DNA of 64,000 nt, taken from positions 2,317,001 through 2,381,000 of the forward strand of contig NC_008209.1 in NCBI RefSeq assembly GCF_000014045.1. The letters are read 5' to 3'. A program made the position numbers and the translations under genes. Positions within the stretch are counted from its first letter, which is position 1. Every line of letters begins with the position of its first letter. Positions 25,718-34,204 of this stretch are shown here, piece after piece. This DNA is from Roseobacter denitrificans OCh 114 (lineage in GTDB: Bacteria > Pseudomonadota > Alphaproteobacteria > Rhodobacterales > Rhodobacteraceae). The notes under the pieces were generated by a model. That model searched no databases. It had not been told where the DNA came from and saw nothing but the letters and a program-made list of their open reading frames with translations.

Positions 25718-25925
25718 TGTGCAAGGCTGGGCAAGCGTGGTCATGCACGTACCCATCGCGCAGGATCGAAGTCGCGGCAAAGGCGCGGCCAGCCGGACTG
25801 TTGGTTGCTGACCCGACCCCGGCGCGCCAATCAACTGCATAATTCGGCAACACGAGGCGCCCCGCGGAATTTGGTTGTCAAGGAAAACACATCGGCAAGC
25901 AGCATTGTCCAACTGACACGCAGCC

Positions 25926-26513
25926 CTACACCAGCCAGACCAGCATGGTGGCGCATGTGCCAATCGTCAAAATGCCCATGGCAGCCCATAATCCATCACG
26001 CGATACAGCGGCGATACTGAAGAAGGCAATTGTTGCGGCCATGATGGATGATGAGAATGGAATGAGCTCAAGCACCGGCATTAACAATCCACCGATCAGA
26101 AAGAAGCTGAAAAGCAAGGTGCGTGCGGGGCCTGTCACCAGAATGTCGAAGCGTGGCGCGGTGTGGTTGTCCAGAAAGGATGAGCATTTCCTCAGAAATG
26201 ACAAGGCGCCGGACAAACTGTCGTTGTTCAGTGATTTGCGGCTCAAGAACTTTGGAAGACGGACCCTGTCGCGCCCGCATAATGCCTGGGCTGAACTGAG
26301 CGCAATGATAAGACCACACACGGTTGCAAGACCCGGGATACCGCTGAGTGGGGTGGATGCAAGTGCGGCTGCCAGCAGAATGACAGTGAGGTGCGAGCGG
26401 CCGCCGACCGCTTTCGTCACCTCGCCTATGGTCGTCGTGTCGCCATGCTCACTGATGGAGCTAACGCGATCAATTGTATCGGTAAATTGGGTCTGCAGGT
26501 CATTTTCTGACAT
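25926..26513 (-). CDS. exoD: ExoD family membrane protein
   Basis: 195 residues. The ExoD family matches along its length: a soluble N-terminus with TTTIGEVTKAVGGRSH, then ALASTPLSGIPGLATVCGLIIALSSAQALCG, and three C-terminal helices. In Rhizobium exoD mutants show altered exopolysaccharide and alkali sensitivity; the biochemical role is unknown. The start at 26513 (MSENDLQ) is preferred over 26528. An exact EcfG-type promoter lies 57 bp upstream. It converges with the entericidin unit. Confidence 0.85.
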   Translation of the reverse strand: MSENDLQTQFTDTIDRVSSISEHGDTTTIGEVTKAVGGRSHLTVILLAAALASTPLSGIPGLATVCGLIIALSSAQALCGRDRVRLPKFLSRKSLNNDSLSGALSFLRKCSSFLDNHTAPRFDILVTGPARTLLFSFFLIGGLLMPVLELIPFSSSIMAATIAFFSIAAVSRDGLWAAMGILTIGTCATMLVWLV

Positions 26514-26569
26514 GGTAATGGTTCGCATTTTCCTATCAAATGAAAGCGTTTAGCCCGTCCGGTAACTGG

Positions 26570-26594
26570 AACGTCCGAGGGTTGAGAATGTTCC
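26570..26594 (-). promoter_or_regulatory. EcfG-type promoter of exoD
   Basis: Minus strand GGAAC (26590-26594), 16-base spacer, CGTT (26570-26573). The plus strand of the same segment reads GGAAC (26568-26572), 16 bases, TGTT (26589-26592), so the site is nearly symmetrical and could also fire towards the receiver-like gene at 26880, although 288 bp away. Confidence 0.65.
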
Positions 26595-26879
26595 GGGGCG
26601 CTGTGGGGAGGTTTGCCCTGAACCCGTTTTGATACCTCTATCCCAACCCTGAAACGGGTGAATATTCCCGATGCCGGCACTCGGACATTTAATTTGGGAT
26701 ATATGCGAAGGCCAAACGCGTTTCGCTGTTCTGACGCCCTGCTTTGCCGGCTCGGACCACTGCGGCGTAAGCGCGTTTGCGCTCAGGTCGGGCGTTTTTC
26801 ATCTGCATTGCTATGTCACAGTTTAATGCGCGCCTCTTCAAGCCGTTGGATAAGGGCTCTGCACATCTGGAGCGCTGGA

Positions 26880-27269
26880 ATGAAAAACCATGTTGAAATC
26901 GCCATCATCGAATCTGATTTGTTCGTGTCTTCGGACATGGTTCATACCATTCATGCGGTGCTGCCATCGGCAGAGTGCAGGGTTTTCACCTCGATTTCAG
27001 AGGCGCGCGGCGCGTCCGTACAGCCCGCTGCTCATTTACTCGCAATTGTCTCTGCAACGTCTGACGGTGATTTTGTGGTGTCTCCAGACGATGCCCGATG
27101 GTTGTCTGAGCGAAAGGTAGTCGCCTTTGATTTTCGTGACCGTGTGGCGCGCTCCGGTTGGATCTACCTTGACAAGCCGTTTTCCGAAGAAGACCTCGCT
27201 GCCGCGGTGCTTGCTCTGTTACCATCAGGTTTGAGCAAACTGAATGGCATGACGCAGGAAGCGCGCTAG
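26880..27269 (+). CDS. Receiver-like domain protein lacking the phosphoacceptor
   Basis: 129 residues with the strand order of a CheY-like receiver: VEIAIIESDLF (acidic pair), LLAIVSATSD at the third strand, and GWIYLDKPFSEEDL with the conserved Lys-Pro at the fifth. The position of the phosphoacceptor Asp after strand 3 is Ser/Ala instead, so phosphorylation is unlikely. There is no output domain. Probably a pseudo-receiver acting by protein contact. Located close to the general-stress genes; a regulatory link is inferred only. Confidence 0.6.
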   Translation: MKNHVEIAIIESDLFVSSDMVHTIHAVLPSAECRVFTSISEARGASVQPAAHLLAIVSATSDGDFVVSPDDARWLSERKVVAFDFRDRVARSGWIYLDKPFSEEDLAAAVLALLPSGLSKLNGMTQEAR

Positions 27270-27682
27270 CCCGGATACCCTTGCCAGCCGCTGCTTTTTA
27301 CGACCCCAATGCACTTGCGACTTGCGCAATGCAGGTGCTTGCCAGTCTTGCGCAACGATGTCGCAATTCCCTTTGAGCGCTGCCGGCCAGACACTGGTTT
27401 GTTGACCTCTCGATCCGGTTGCGGCGCATCAGTGCGTGCCGAGCAGGTCATCCTTGCGGCCTTGTTGGTGCAAAGGCTGGTCGGTCAGCGCATCTGTCAG
27501 CAAACCGCCCTCAGCCGCGCGGGCCTCGTCTGGCATTGATAAACCTGTAGCTGTCAACGCCGATTTGACAGCCCGCAGCAGGCGAACCCATCGTGACGAG
27601 TCCGGCGGCACCGACGCGGTAACGTGACATGAGTTCCGGCAAGGTTCCGCATCACTGTGCGTTTGGTGGTTTCAAGTTTCTT
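27270..27682. other. Intergenic region without a supported gene
   Basis: Around 410 bp. Short frames on both strands have no plausible ribosome site or recognisable product. Nothing structured was found before the stress promoter at 27683. Confidence 0.4.
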
Positions 27683-27708
27683 GGAACTTTTGCTTTGCCA
27701 CAGAGGTT
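27683..27708 (+). promoter_or_regulatory. EcfG-like promoter of the PRC-barrel gene
   Basis: GGAAC (27683-27687), 17-base spacer, GGTT (27705-27708), 52 bp before the ATG at 27761. Confidence 0.5.
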
Positions 27709-27760
27709 TAGCTGGTGAACGGCCCATATGTGGCCTCAAACCAACCTACGGAGGATTGAA

Positions 27761-28774
27761 ATGAAAAACCTCATGACAACAACCGCTCTGGTGATCGCGA
27801 CCGCCGTGCCCCTATCTGCCAAGGACACGACAAATGATCGTGTTTTCATGAACTATGGTGATGGCTATCTGGCCCCGGCTGAAATGCTGGCGTCCGACCT
27901 GATCGGTATGCCCGTCTACGCCAGTGAGCAAAAGATCACGGCAGATCGCATGACCCAAGCGCCCATGGACTGGGACGAGATTGGTGAAGTCGGTGACGTT
28001 GTGATGTCGCGCAACGGTGAGGCCGAGGCCGTATTGATGGACATCGGTGGCTTTCTTGGGATCGGCGAAAAGACCGTCGCAGTGAATTATGATCAGCTGC
28101 ATTTCATGACAGCGCGCGACGGTTCAGACAGCTTCTTTCTTGTGGTGAACGCGAGTGAGCAGATGATGGAGGAGGCAGAACCCTTCAATTTCGAACAACT
28201 CGGTGCATGGACGTCGGCTGCATGGTCAGACGCCAAAGCGACCGCCTCTGCTGCGATGAACGACGCGTCCGAAGCGGCCGGTGACGCAGCCGGCTATGTC
28301 ACTGGATCCGCCACGCAAGCCGTGGACAGCATGCAGGAAACTGCGGCGCAGACGACAGACAGCATCAAGCAGACCACAGAAAATCTGACCGAAGACGCGG
28401 CACAGACGGTGGAACGTGCTGCGGCATCAGTTGAACAGGCGGCCGGGGAGCTCGGCGCCCCAACCAACTTGCACGATGGTTTCGAGCCTGTCGATGCCCG
28501 CGTTCTGACCTCAGAGGATCTGACAGGTGCGGCGGTCTACGATATCCGCGCCGAATGGATTGGCGAGGTATCTGAACTGGTGCTGGATACCAACGGTCAG
28601 GTCGAGAAGGCCGTGATCGATGTCGGCGGCTTCCTTGGGCTGGGCGAAAAGCCGGTGGCGAAGGAGCTTGACAGCCTCACGATCACGCGCGCCTCGGAAG
28701 GAGATGAGGTCCGTGTTTACGTGGATGCAAGCAGGACCGAGCTGGAAGAAATGCCCGCCTACAGCGGCAGCTGA
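27761..28774 (+). CDS. Exported protein with two PRC-barrel domains
   Basis: 337 residues: a probable signal peptide (MKNLMTTTALVIATAVPLSA), a first PRC barrel (about 45-130, ending GGFLGIGEKTVAV), an Ala/Thr-rich helical linker (about 150-240, repeated A-x-x-A/T heptads resembling LEA or apolipoprotein-like repeats), and a second PRC barrel (about 250-320, GGFLGLGEKPVA). A strong GGAGG site sets the start. Such proteins are common abundant stress proteins of alphaproteobacteria; the molecular role is unknown. The upstream promoter and downstream terminator make it monocistronic. Confidence 0.8.
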   Translation: MKNLMTTTALVIATAVPLSAKDTTNDRVFMNYGDGYLAPAEMLASDLIGMPVYASEQKITADRMTQAPMDWDEIGEVGDVVMSRNGEAEAVLMDIGGFLGIGEKTVAVNYDQLHFMTARDGSDSFFLVVNASEQMMEEAEPFNFEQLGAWTSAAWSDAKATASAAMNDASEAAGDAAGYVTGSATQAVDSMQETAAQTTDSIKQTTENLTEDAAQTVERAAASVEQAAGELGAPTNLHDGFEPVDARVLTSEDLTGAAVYDIRAEWIGEVSELVLDTNGQVEKAVIDVGGFLGLGEKPVAKELDSLTITRASEGDEVRVYVDASRTELEEMPAYSGS

Positions 28775-28805
28775 ACCAAAGATTGTTAAGACAGTAACGA
28801 GTAAC

Positions 28806-28835
28806 GCCCGGGGCCTTTTTGCTCCGGGCTTTTTT
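28806..28835 (+). terminator. Rho-independent terminator of the PRC-barrel gene
   Basis: GCCCGG pairs with CCGGGC around a T-rich loop and is followed by six T residues. Confidence 0.85.
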
Positions 28836-29197
28836 GCGGCACCAGCCCGGGGAGTTGGTGTTCCTGCAACAGGTGAGGGAACGGGTATCATGCGAAAGTG
28901 TCAGATCAATGTCGCGAACGCGCATGGCGTTTCGTCAACTCAACACCCTACCACTTTGTCACGATCCTTGAGGTGGCGCGTTTTACGGCACACGGATGGC
29001 CCGTGCTTGGGTGCGGTGCGAAACGGGTCCAGGTGCTGAACGCATCTTGCGGCGACATGCGCTTGGTTCTCTTTCAGTCAAATCGGGGCCCTTTACGTGC
29101 CCGCACAACACATTTTGACCAAACCTGTCGCAGCGCGTTGATGCCATCTGGCAGGCGTCGAAAGGCCAACCGCACCCTGGTTTTTATGGCTGGGGTC
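28836..29197. other. Intergenic region without a supported gene
   Basis: About 360 bp between a terminator and the next stress promoter. A 115-codon plus-strand frame crosses it, but with basic, low-complexity composition and no ribosome site it is not credible as a gene. Confidence 0.4.
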
Positions 29198-29222
29198 GGA
29201 ACGATTCAGATCGTCAGGGGTT
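29198..29222 (+). promoter_or_regulatory. EcfG-like promoter of the DUF2383 gene
   Basis: GGAAC (29198-29202), 16-base spacer, GGTT (29219-29222), 37 bp before the ATG at 29260. Confidence 0.5.
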
Positions 29223-29259
29223 CACTTGATGACGTTAGGCAATAACAGAGGAATGGATT

Positions 29260-29709
29260 ATGAATAAGGAAAACACATCATTTCACGTAGGCTCCGACGC
29301 GGAGCGGGCCTTGCAGACGCTGATGACGCGGGTCGAGGACGTACGCCAGGGAATGGAGCGCTTGGTTGAAGAGGCCAAAGAGGATTTCGAGCCAGTCGCC
29401 GAGGAATTTCGCGAGCTGCACGAAAAGCACGCGGCGCAATTGCGCTCAAAACTCGCTGAGCATGGGTTTGATGTGGAAGAGGGTGGATCCTTCATGGCGA
29501 AGGTACATGAGACAGTCATCGCCGCGCGGTCACATTTTTCTCATATCGATCAGAACATCTTGGCCTCGGTTCGCAATGGGGAGCAGCATGTTCTGAACGC
29601 ATTCGATGATGCGATCAACAAAGTCGAAAATGACACGTTGCGTGACGCGTTGAAGAGCATGCGTAGCGAGTTACGTGACTGCGTAGAGCGCACGCGCAAC
29701 TTGGGCTGA
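29260..29709 (+). CDS. DUF2383-like helical (ferritin-fold) stress protein
   Basis: 149 residues, almost entirely charged amphipathic helices with no membrane segment or signal peptide. The pattern (LQTLMTRVEDVRQGMERL, AAQLRSKLAEHG, HFSHIDQNILASVRNGEQHVLNAFDDAI) resembles the four-helix DUF2383/PA2169 family. Ferritin-type metal ligands are not obvious. The function is unknown. It has its own EcfG-like promoter, so probably belongs to the general stress response. Confidence 0.65.
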   Translation: MNKENTSFHVGSDAERALQTLMTRVEDVRQGMERLVEEAKEDFEPVAEEFRELHEKHAAQLRSKLAEHGFDVEEGGSFMAKVHETVIAARSHFSHIDQNILASVRNGEQHVLNAFDDAINKVENDTLRDALKSMRSELRDCVERTRNLG

Positions 29710-30021
29710 ACGAAACTGTTCTGGTTGGACCGGGTCACACATCGCGTCGCTGCGAATGTGCGGCTTGGATTTTTGAAAGAAATGATACGATTGCAGACAA
29801 GGCTTCGGCGCTTGTCGGCAATAAAGGCATACCCCCGCCCGAGTAGTTTGCCTAGGTGGATACCCTGATTTGCAGTGTCCGGGAGCCACAGTTTTCAGCA
29901 AAATGGCCGCGTGCTGATGCCGCCATTTCCAACGGCGGTGCAGTATAGCGCAGAGCGTTCCATTGGCCTCGACTTGCCAACAATTCCACGCCCGATAGAT
30001 CAAACCGGGCCAGAGCAGCGC
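29710..30021. other. Convergent intergenic region
   Basis: About 310 bp between the convergent DUF2383 and histidine kinase genes. No gene, repeat or T-tailed hairpin was identified. Confidence 0.4.
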
Positions 30022-31767
30022 TCAGTCCTCTTCGGCGCGCTTCTCGACGAAATCACTCTCTTCAGGATTGAAAGCGCTGATGTTGAAGGTTGTGCTGAAT
30101 GAATAGAGGCCGCTGTGATTTGAGGTTACGGCTTCGCCATCCAACTGGTGCGTGAAGGCGCGCAAGAGCTGCGATCCAAGTCCGGTCCCTTCATCATCAT
30201 CCACCGTGTCGCCAACGGTGTTCGCAATCCTCAGGGTGGCCGTGTGTCTGCTGGTGCCATCCTCGTCATCCGTTGAGGTTGTCGATAAATCGACCGCGAT
30301 AAATGCATTGTCACCGCCCACGTATTTCAACGCATTGGTGATTGCCTCTGAAACGAGCAAGGACAATGGCATGGCCTGATCAGGGTAGAGCGAGACAGGG
30401 GATAGATTGCATCTGATGTCGACATCGGACCCGCGCGGCAAACCGATTGCCACCCCTTGATTTACAATCTCCCGGACGATTTCAGACGCATCCACCCGGT
30501 CCATTGACTGTGCCTGATAAATTGTGCGGTGGACCGAGGCGAGCGCCATGACCCGATCCTGCAGCCGTTTTACAACAGTACGTGTTTCGGGGCTTTTTGC
30601 CCCCCTCAGGATCATGTTGATGATGGAATTGATAAGTTGTAGATTGTTTTTTACCCGGTGGTGTACCTCTTTCAAGAGAACATTCTTTTCATGCACGGCG
30701 TCTTCCAGCTCGGCTTCGTCCCGCACAATCGTTTCGGCCATGGCGACGATATCAACTTCCAGATCGTAGAGTTCGCCCTTCGCCACGATTTCGCCGGCAG
30801 GAATTGTCCGCGTATCCCGAAAGCTGCGCACCTGCGTTCGGAGGCGCTTGATCCCGCGGATCACCAGTAATTGCATGATCAGAAAAATAACCAGCACGCT
30901 GCCCAGCCACATAAGTGCGGCGAGTATGATGGTGCGCCAGTATCCTGCCTCACCCTGCAACAACGCAGCATCCGTATTCCATGTTCCCAAGGCATAGGCG
31001 TTTCCTGCCGTCAGGGGGACGAAAGCATAGGTGCGTTCGATCTCGTTCGCCGATACGGCCGTGAAAGTGTATGGATCGTCGGCGATGAGGTCTTGCAGAT
31101 CCACATTGTCGGGCAGGGAATCTCGCGCTGTTGCCAACACGCGTTCTGACGTCAGAATTTCGCCTTTGTCACTGAAGGTTATCAGCCCAAGCGGGCGATC
31201 GCCTCCGAAGACTTCGGTTGTCTCGAAACTGGCATGCGGGACGTGCAGACGGAGATGTCCGACGTAGCGGCCCGCTTCGAAGGCCGGTGTTGCGATCACA
31301 AGCACTGACGCGTCGGGGTTTTCCGGATCACGTTTGACATAGAGGCCCAACCGCTCTTCAGCGACGAATTCGGCAAACTGCGCATTATCGTCATAGGCGC
31401 CTGTCTGGCCTGAATGGCATCCGGCAGACCCTGATGCCGGTGTGAACCCGGCAAAACTGTAAAGCGCGCTGCCTTGCTCGAAGCTTGCCATGACGGACCG
31501 GCACGCTGCCGGATCGTCTTTCAGTGAGTGCGCCGTGTTGCCCATCGCCGCGGCAGCACCGATCGCCCGTTCAATGATGCGCCGCTCGCGCGCGGCCGCC
31601 TTTTCAGTGATGGCGAGCAGCGCGCGCTCTGCTGTATCGCTCTGGTTTTGAATGATGCGGTCTGTCTGCCAGATCGCGATAAGCCCCAGAGGCAGCAGTG
31701 CAAGCGTCACAAAAGCCATGGCGCGTGCGGCAAGCCCCAGCCGGGAAAAACGGTTCTTCAGGCGCAC
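30022..31767 (-). CDS. Membrane sensor histidine kinase, HisKA_2 family
   Basis: 581 residues. TM1 lies at about 17-35, followed by an extracytoplasmic sensor region of about 240 residues, TM2 at about 278-302, then a HAMP-like linker, the HisKA_2 phosphoacceptor helix EVHHRVKNNLQLINSIINM (His near 370) and a C-terminal HATPase (DVDIRCNLSPVSL, SEAITNALKY, GTGLGSQLL). HisKA_2/HWE kinases are the class that phosphorylates PhyR in other alphaproteobacteria. The start lies 9 bp after ecfG, so it is the third gene of nepR-ecfG-kinase and is very likely the local PhyR kinase or a regulator of it. Confidence 0.88.
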   Translation of the reverse strand: MRLKNRFSRLGLAARAMAFVTLALLPLGLIAIWQTDRIIQNQSDTAERALLAITEKAAARERRIIERAIGAAAAMGNTAHSLKDDPAACRSVMASFEQGSALYSFAGFTPASGSAGCHSGQTGAYDDNAQFAEFVAEERLGLYVKRDPENPDASVLVIATPAFEAGRYVGHLRLHVPHASFETTEVFGGDRPLGLITFSDKGEILTSERVLATARDSLPDNVDLQDLIADDPYTFTAVSANEIERTYAFVPLTAGNAYALGTWNTDAALLQGEAGYWRTIILAALMWLGSVLVIFLIMQLLVIRGIKRLRTQVRSFRDTRTIPAGEIVAKGELYDLEVDIVAMAETIVRDEAELEDAVHEKNVLLKEVHHRVKNNLQLINSIINMILRGAKSPETRTVVKRLQDRVMALASVHRTIYQAQSMDRVDASEIVREIVNQGVAIGLPRGSDVDIRCNLSPVSLYPDQAMPLSLLVSEAITNALKYVGGDNAFIAVDLSTTSTDDEDGTSRHTATLRIANTVGDTVDDDEGTGLGSQLLRAFTHQLDGEAVTSNHSGLYSFSTTFNISAFNPEESDFVEKRAEED

Positions 31768-31776
31768 GCATTTACC

Positions 31777-32325
31777 TCATGCAGCCGTCACACCCGCCGC
31801 GACAACTGCGACCGTGTGGGCGTCCGTAAGCTCCATGGGTTGATCCTCATTGACATCCATCAGTTCCGCCAGCCGTTTGCGGCCACGGTTCACGCGGCTT
31901 TTTATCGTACCGACAGCGACGCCGCACATTTCTGCTGCTTCCTCGTAGGAAAAGCCAGAGGCCCCCACAAGTAACAGAACCTCGCGTTGTTCATCGGGCA
32001 GTTGCGTGAATGCGGCGCGAAAATCCGTCATGTGCAGACGCCCGTCATGTGCGGGCTTCTCAGACAATTGTTCAACCATTGCACCTTCCGGGTCAGCGAC
32101 CTCGCGCTTGGCGCGGCGACGGTTGGAATAATAGGTGTTGCGCAGAATGGTGAAAAGCCACGCGCGCATGTTGGTGCCTGCCTCGAACTTATCGATGTTG
32201 CGCCAGGCCTTTTCGATCGTATCCTGCACCATATCATCTGCCATCGCCGTGTTCCGCGTCAGGCTGAGCGCGAAGGCCCGCAGCGTTCTGAGGTGCTCAA
32301 CGATCTCGTCTCTGGGATCTGTCAT
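31777..32325 (-). CDS. ecfG: General-stress ECF sigma factor EcfG
   Basis: 182 residues with sigma region 2 (ADDMVQDTIEKAWRNIDKFEAGTNMRAWLFTILRN, about 30-65) and region 4 (LPDEQREVLLLVGASGFSYEEAAEMCGVAVGTIKSRVNRGRKRL, about 110-155), typical of ECF15/EcfG. It directs transcription from GGAAC-N16/17-CGTT promoters. ATG overlaps the nepR stop (ATGA). Partnership with NepR and divergent PhyR identifies the module: PhyR phosphorylation releases EcfG from NepR. Confidence 0.95.
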   Translation of the reverse strand: MTDPRDEIVEHLRTLRAFALSLTRNTAMADDMVQDTIEKAWRNIDKFEAGTNMRAWLFTILRNTYYSNRRRAKREVADPEGAMVEQLSEKPAHDGRLHMTDFRAAFTQLPDEQREVLLLVGASGFSYEEAAEMCGVAVGTIKSRVNRGRKRLAELMDVNEDQPMELTDAHTVAVVAAGVTAA

Positions 32326-32495
32326 ACTTTTTTGCCGCCGCTGCTGTTGTCGGTTGATGCATCTTTTGCGCGTAACTGTTCGATCAGATTGGTGAACCGG
32401 TCTGGAATGTCGCGCTCTATTTCTTGTTGAAAGATCTGCTTCAGGTTCTTGTCTATGAATTCGGAGGTCTTGCCTGCCTGATCGTCCCGAGCCAT
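32322..32495 (-). CDS. nepR: Anti-sigma factor NepR
   Basis: 57 residues, short but clear. The NepR core (IDKNLKQIFQQEIERDIPDRFTNLIEQL, about 14-42) has the two helices that clamp EcfG and that are also bound by the sigma-like domain of PhyR. Preceded by GAAAGGATCCCACTT as a ribosome site and expressed from the palindromic stress promoter. It is translationally coupled to ecfG. The predicted start codon is ATG at 32495. Confidence 0.92.
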   Translation of the reverse strand: MARDDQAGKTSEFIDKNLKQIFQQEIERDIPDRFTNLIEQLRAKDASTDNSSGGKKV

Positions 32496-32528
32496 AAGTG
32501 GGATCCTTTCGAAAAATTTGATGTGCAC

Positions 32529-32567
32529 ATGGGAACCAAACGCGCGTCCGGTGCGTTTGGTTCCCAT
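32529..32567. promoter_or_regulatory. Palindromic bidirectional EcfG promoter of phyR and nepR-ecfG
   Basis: ATGGGAACCAAACGC (32529-32543) and its exact inverse (32553-32567) around a 9-base centre. Plus strand: GGAAC 32532-32536, N17, CGTT 32554-32557. Minus strand: GGAAC 32560-32564, N17, CGTT 32539-32542. The -10 elements are 37 bp from phyR and 43 bp from nepR, so one site serves both directions and both arms are autoregulated. Confidence 0.85.
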
Positions 32568-32594
32568 AGAATTCAAAAAAAGTTGGAGATGTCG

Positions 32595-33407
32595 ATGCCA
32601 TACGAAGCAACTGCCGATGATCTTGCCGAGAAGGTGGGCCAGCAACTTCCCTATCTTCGCCGTTATGCGCGTGCGCTGACGGGCAGTCAGGAGACAGGTG
32701 ATACCTATGCCGCAGCAACGCTTGAGGCACTGCTGAGCGATGCAAGCGTCTTTGACCATGCAGCCCACCCCAAGACCGCCCTGTTCAAGGTCTTCCATGT
32801 CATCTGGCATTCCAGCGGTGCGCCCACAGGTGCGAAGGACAGCGAACTTTCCGCAGCGGCCCACGCCCATCTTGAAAAGCTGACGCCCAATAGCCGTGAG
32901 GCTTTGCTCATGACGGTGATCGAGGGGTTTTCTGCCGCGGAGGTCGCGCAGGTCACATCAATGAGCAAAGAGGACGTCAACGCTTTGTTGCAATCCGCAT
33001 ATGATGAAATGAAAGCCTCGGTCGCGGGCAGGGTCATGATTATCGAAGATGAATCGCTGATCGCGATGGATCTGGAAAACATGGTGACCGATATGGGGCA
33101 TGAGGTGACCGGAATTGCGCGGACGCACAAGGCTGCCGTCACGCTTGCAGGGCAGAAAGAGCCGGACCTGATCCTTGCGGATATTCACCTCGCTGATAAC
33201 TCGTCCGGTATAGACGCCGTAAAGGAAATCCTCGGCGATCTTGGCGACCGGCCTGTCATTTTCATCACCGCCTATCCGGAGCGGTTATTGACCGGGGAGC
33301 GCCACGAACCGGCATTCATGATCGCCAAGCCCTATACCGAAGAGCAAGTCAAAGTGGCGGTGAGCCAGGCGATGTTCTTTTCTTCCACCGAAACGTTGAA
33401 AGCCTGA
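32595..33407 (+). CDS. phyR: General stress response regulator PhyR
   Basis: 270 residues. The N-terminal sigma-like domain (about 1-135: LAEKVGQQLPYLRRYARALTGS, then LTPNSREALLMTVIEGFSAAEVAQ) mimics EcfG. The C-terminal receiver (RVMIIEDESLIAMDLENMV, phosphoacceptor in DLILADIHLAD, and KPYTEEQ) accepts phosphate and then sequesters NepR. The start at 32595 is six bases after GGAG; the ATG at 32589 is too close to it. Divergent from nepR-ecfG across the palindromic promoter. Confidence 0.96.
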   Translation: MPYEATADDLAEKVGQQLPYLRRYARALTGSQETGDTYAAATLEALLSDASVFDHAAHPKTALFKVFHVIWHSSGAPTGAKDSELSAAAHAHLEKLTPNSREALLMTVIEGFSAAEVAQVTSMSKEDVNALLQSAYDEMKASVAGRVMIIEDESLIAMDLENMVTDMGHEVTGIARTHKAAVTLAGQKEPDLILADIHLADNSSGIDAVKEILGDLGDRPVIFITAYPERLLTGERHEPAFMIAKPYTEEQVKVAVSQAMFFSSTETLKA

Positions 33408-33421
33408 AGCGTGATGGTAGG

Positions 33422-33501
33422 AACCTGAAGTACGCAACGCGGCCTGAAGTCAGATATTTCAACGCGTTACGTGGTGCTTGGTGCTTCAGGTGTGTCATCA
33501 G
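33422..33501 (+). repeat. Dispersed intergenic repeat, copy A
   Basis: Ends pair as ACCTGAAG (33423-33430) and CTTCAGGT (33484-33491). The core ATATTTCAACGCGTTACGT lies at 33454-33472. It lies between the convergent phyR and trkA genes. Shares its core and end pairing with copies near 37.0 and 43.3 kb. Confidence 0.8.
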
Positions 33502-33553
33502 ACATGCCAGACCAGAGGGTGCCGGTCCCTTGTTTCAAGGGACCAGCGCATGT

Positions 33554-34204
33554 TCACGATGTGGCGAACAACGCCTTGAGGTCTGCAACGCGGTCTTCGT
33601 GAACCGCAAACAGAATATCTTCACCCTCGCTCACAACCGCATCCGGGTCAGCAAATTTTTCGCGGTCCTCATGCACAATGGCGACCGCCCGACATTCATC
33701 GGGCAGATCCAGTTCCGACAGGCTGCAGCCACTCAATTGAGACGTCACGGACAGGCGCAAGAGCCTCAGATCACCAGTGAGGTTGGTGTCGCGCGCCAAT
33801 TCGGTGTCTTCCTCCAGCGCACGGCAGATGCTACGGGCGACGGTGACATGGGGCGTTATCGTGTCTTTCAGATCCAGCTCAACGCAGACGTCCAGCAATT
33901 CCGCTTCCACGATTTGCGGGATGACCCGCCCAAACCCGACAGAGCGTGCAACGAGCGCGGTCAGAATGTTGTCATCTGAGGCATTGGTCAGGGCGACCAG
34001 GACATCGTTTTCCTCCGCGTAGGCTTCTCGCAGGACCTTGGGCGAAGATCCATCGCCCTGGATCATGCCGCAATCCAGCCGATCCGTGAGAGCTTCCAGT
34101 TTCTCACGGTTCTTGTCGATCAAGACGACCTCATGACCTTTGTCGATGAGTTGTTCAGCGGTTGCGACCCCGAATTTGGAGCCTCCGACGATGACAATAC
34201 GCAT
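33554..34204 (-). CDS. trkA: TrkA-family potassium channel regulatory subunit
   Basis: 216 residues: an N-terminal Rossmann RCK domain (RIVIVGGSKFGVATAEQL with the NAD(H)/ATP glycine motif, acidic Asp at the end of strand 2 in LIDKNREKL) and a C-terminal TrkA-C domain (about 135-215). The single-RCK length matches KtrA/CglK type gating rings rather than the double-length Escherichia coli TrkA. Its start overlaps the trkH stop (TAATG), so the two form a K+ uptake operon. Confidence 0.88.
   Translation of the reverse strand: MRIVIVGGSKFGVATAEQLIDKGHEVVLIDKNREKLEALTDRLDCGMIQGDGSSPKVLREAYAEENDVLVALTNASDDNILTALVARSVGFGRVIPQIVEAELLDVCVELDLKDTITPHVTVARSICRALEEDTELARDTNLTGDLRLLRLSVTSQLSGCSLSELDLPDECRAVAIVHEDREKFADPDAVVSEGEDILFAVHEDRVADLKALFATS

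Noticed and set aside
28898..29245. 115-codon plus-strand frame
   Set aside because: No ribosome site, basic composition, and it contains the stress promoter of the next gene.
33423..33491. Repeat copy A as a simple phyR terminator
   Set aside because: The same sequence recurs at two other loci, one between co-directional genes, and none has a T run.
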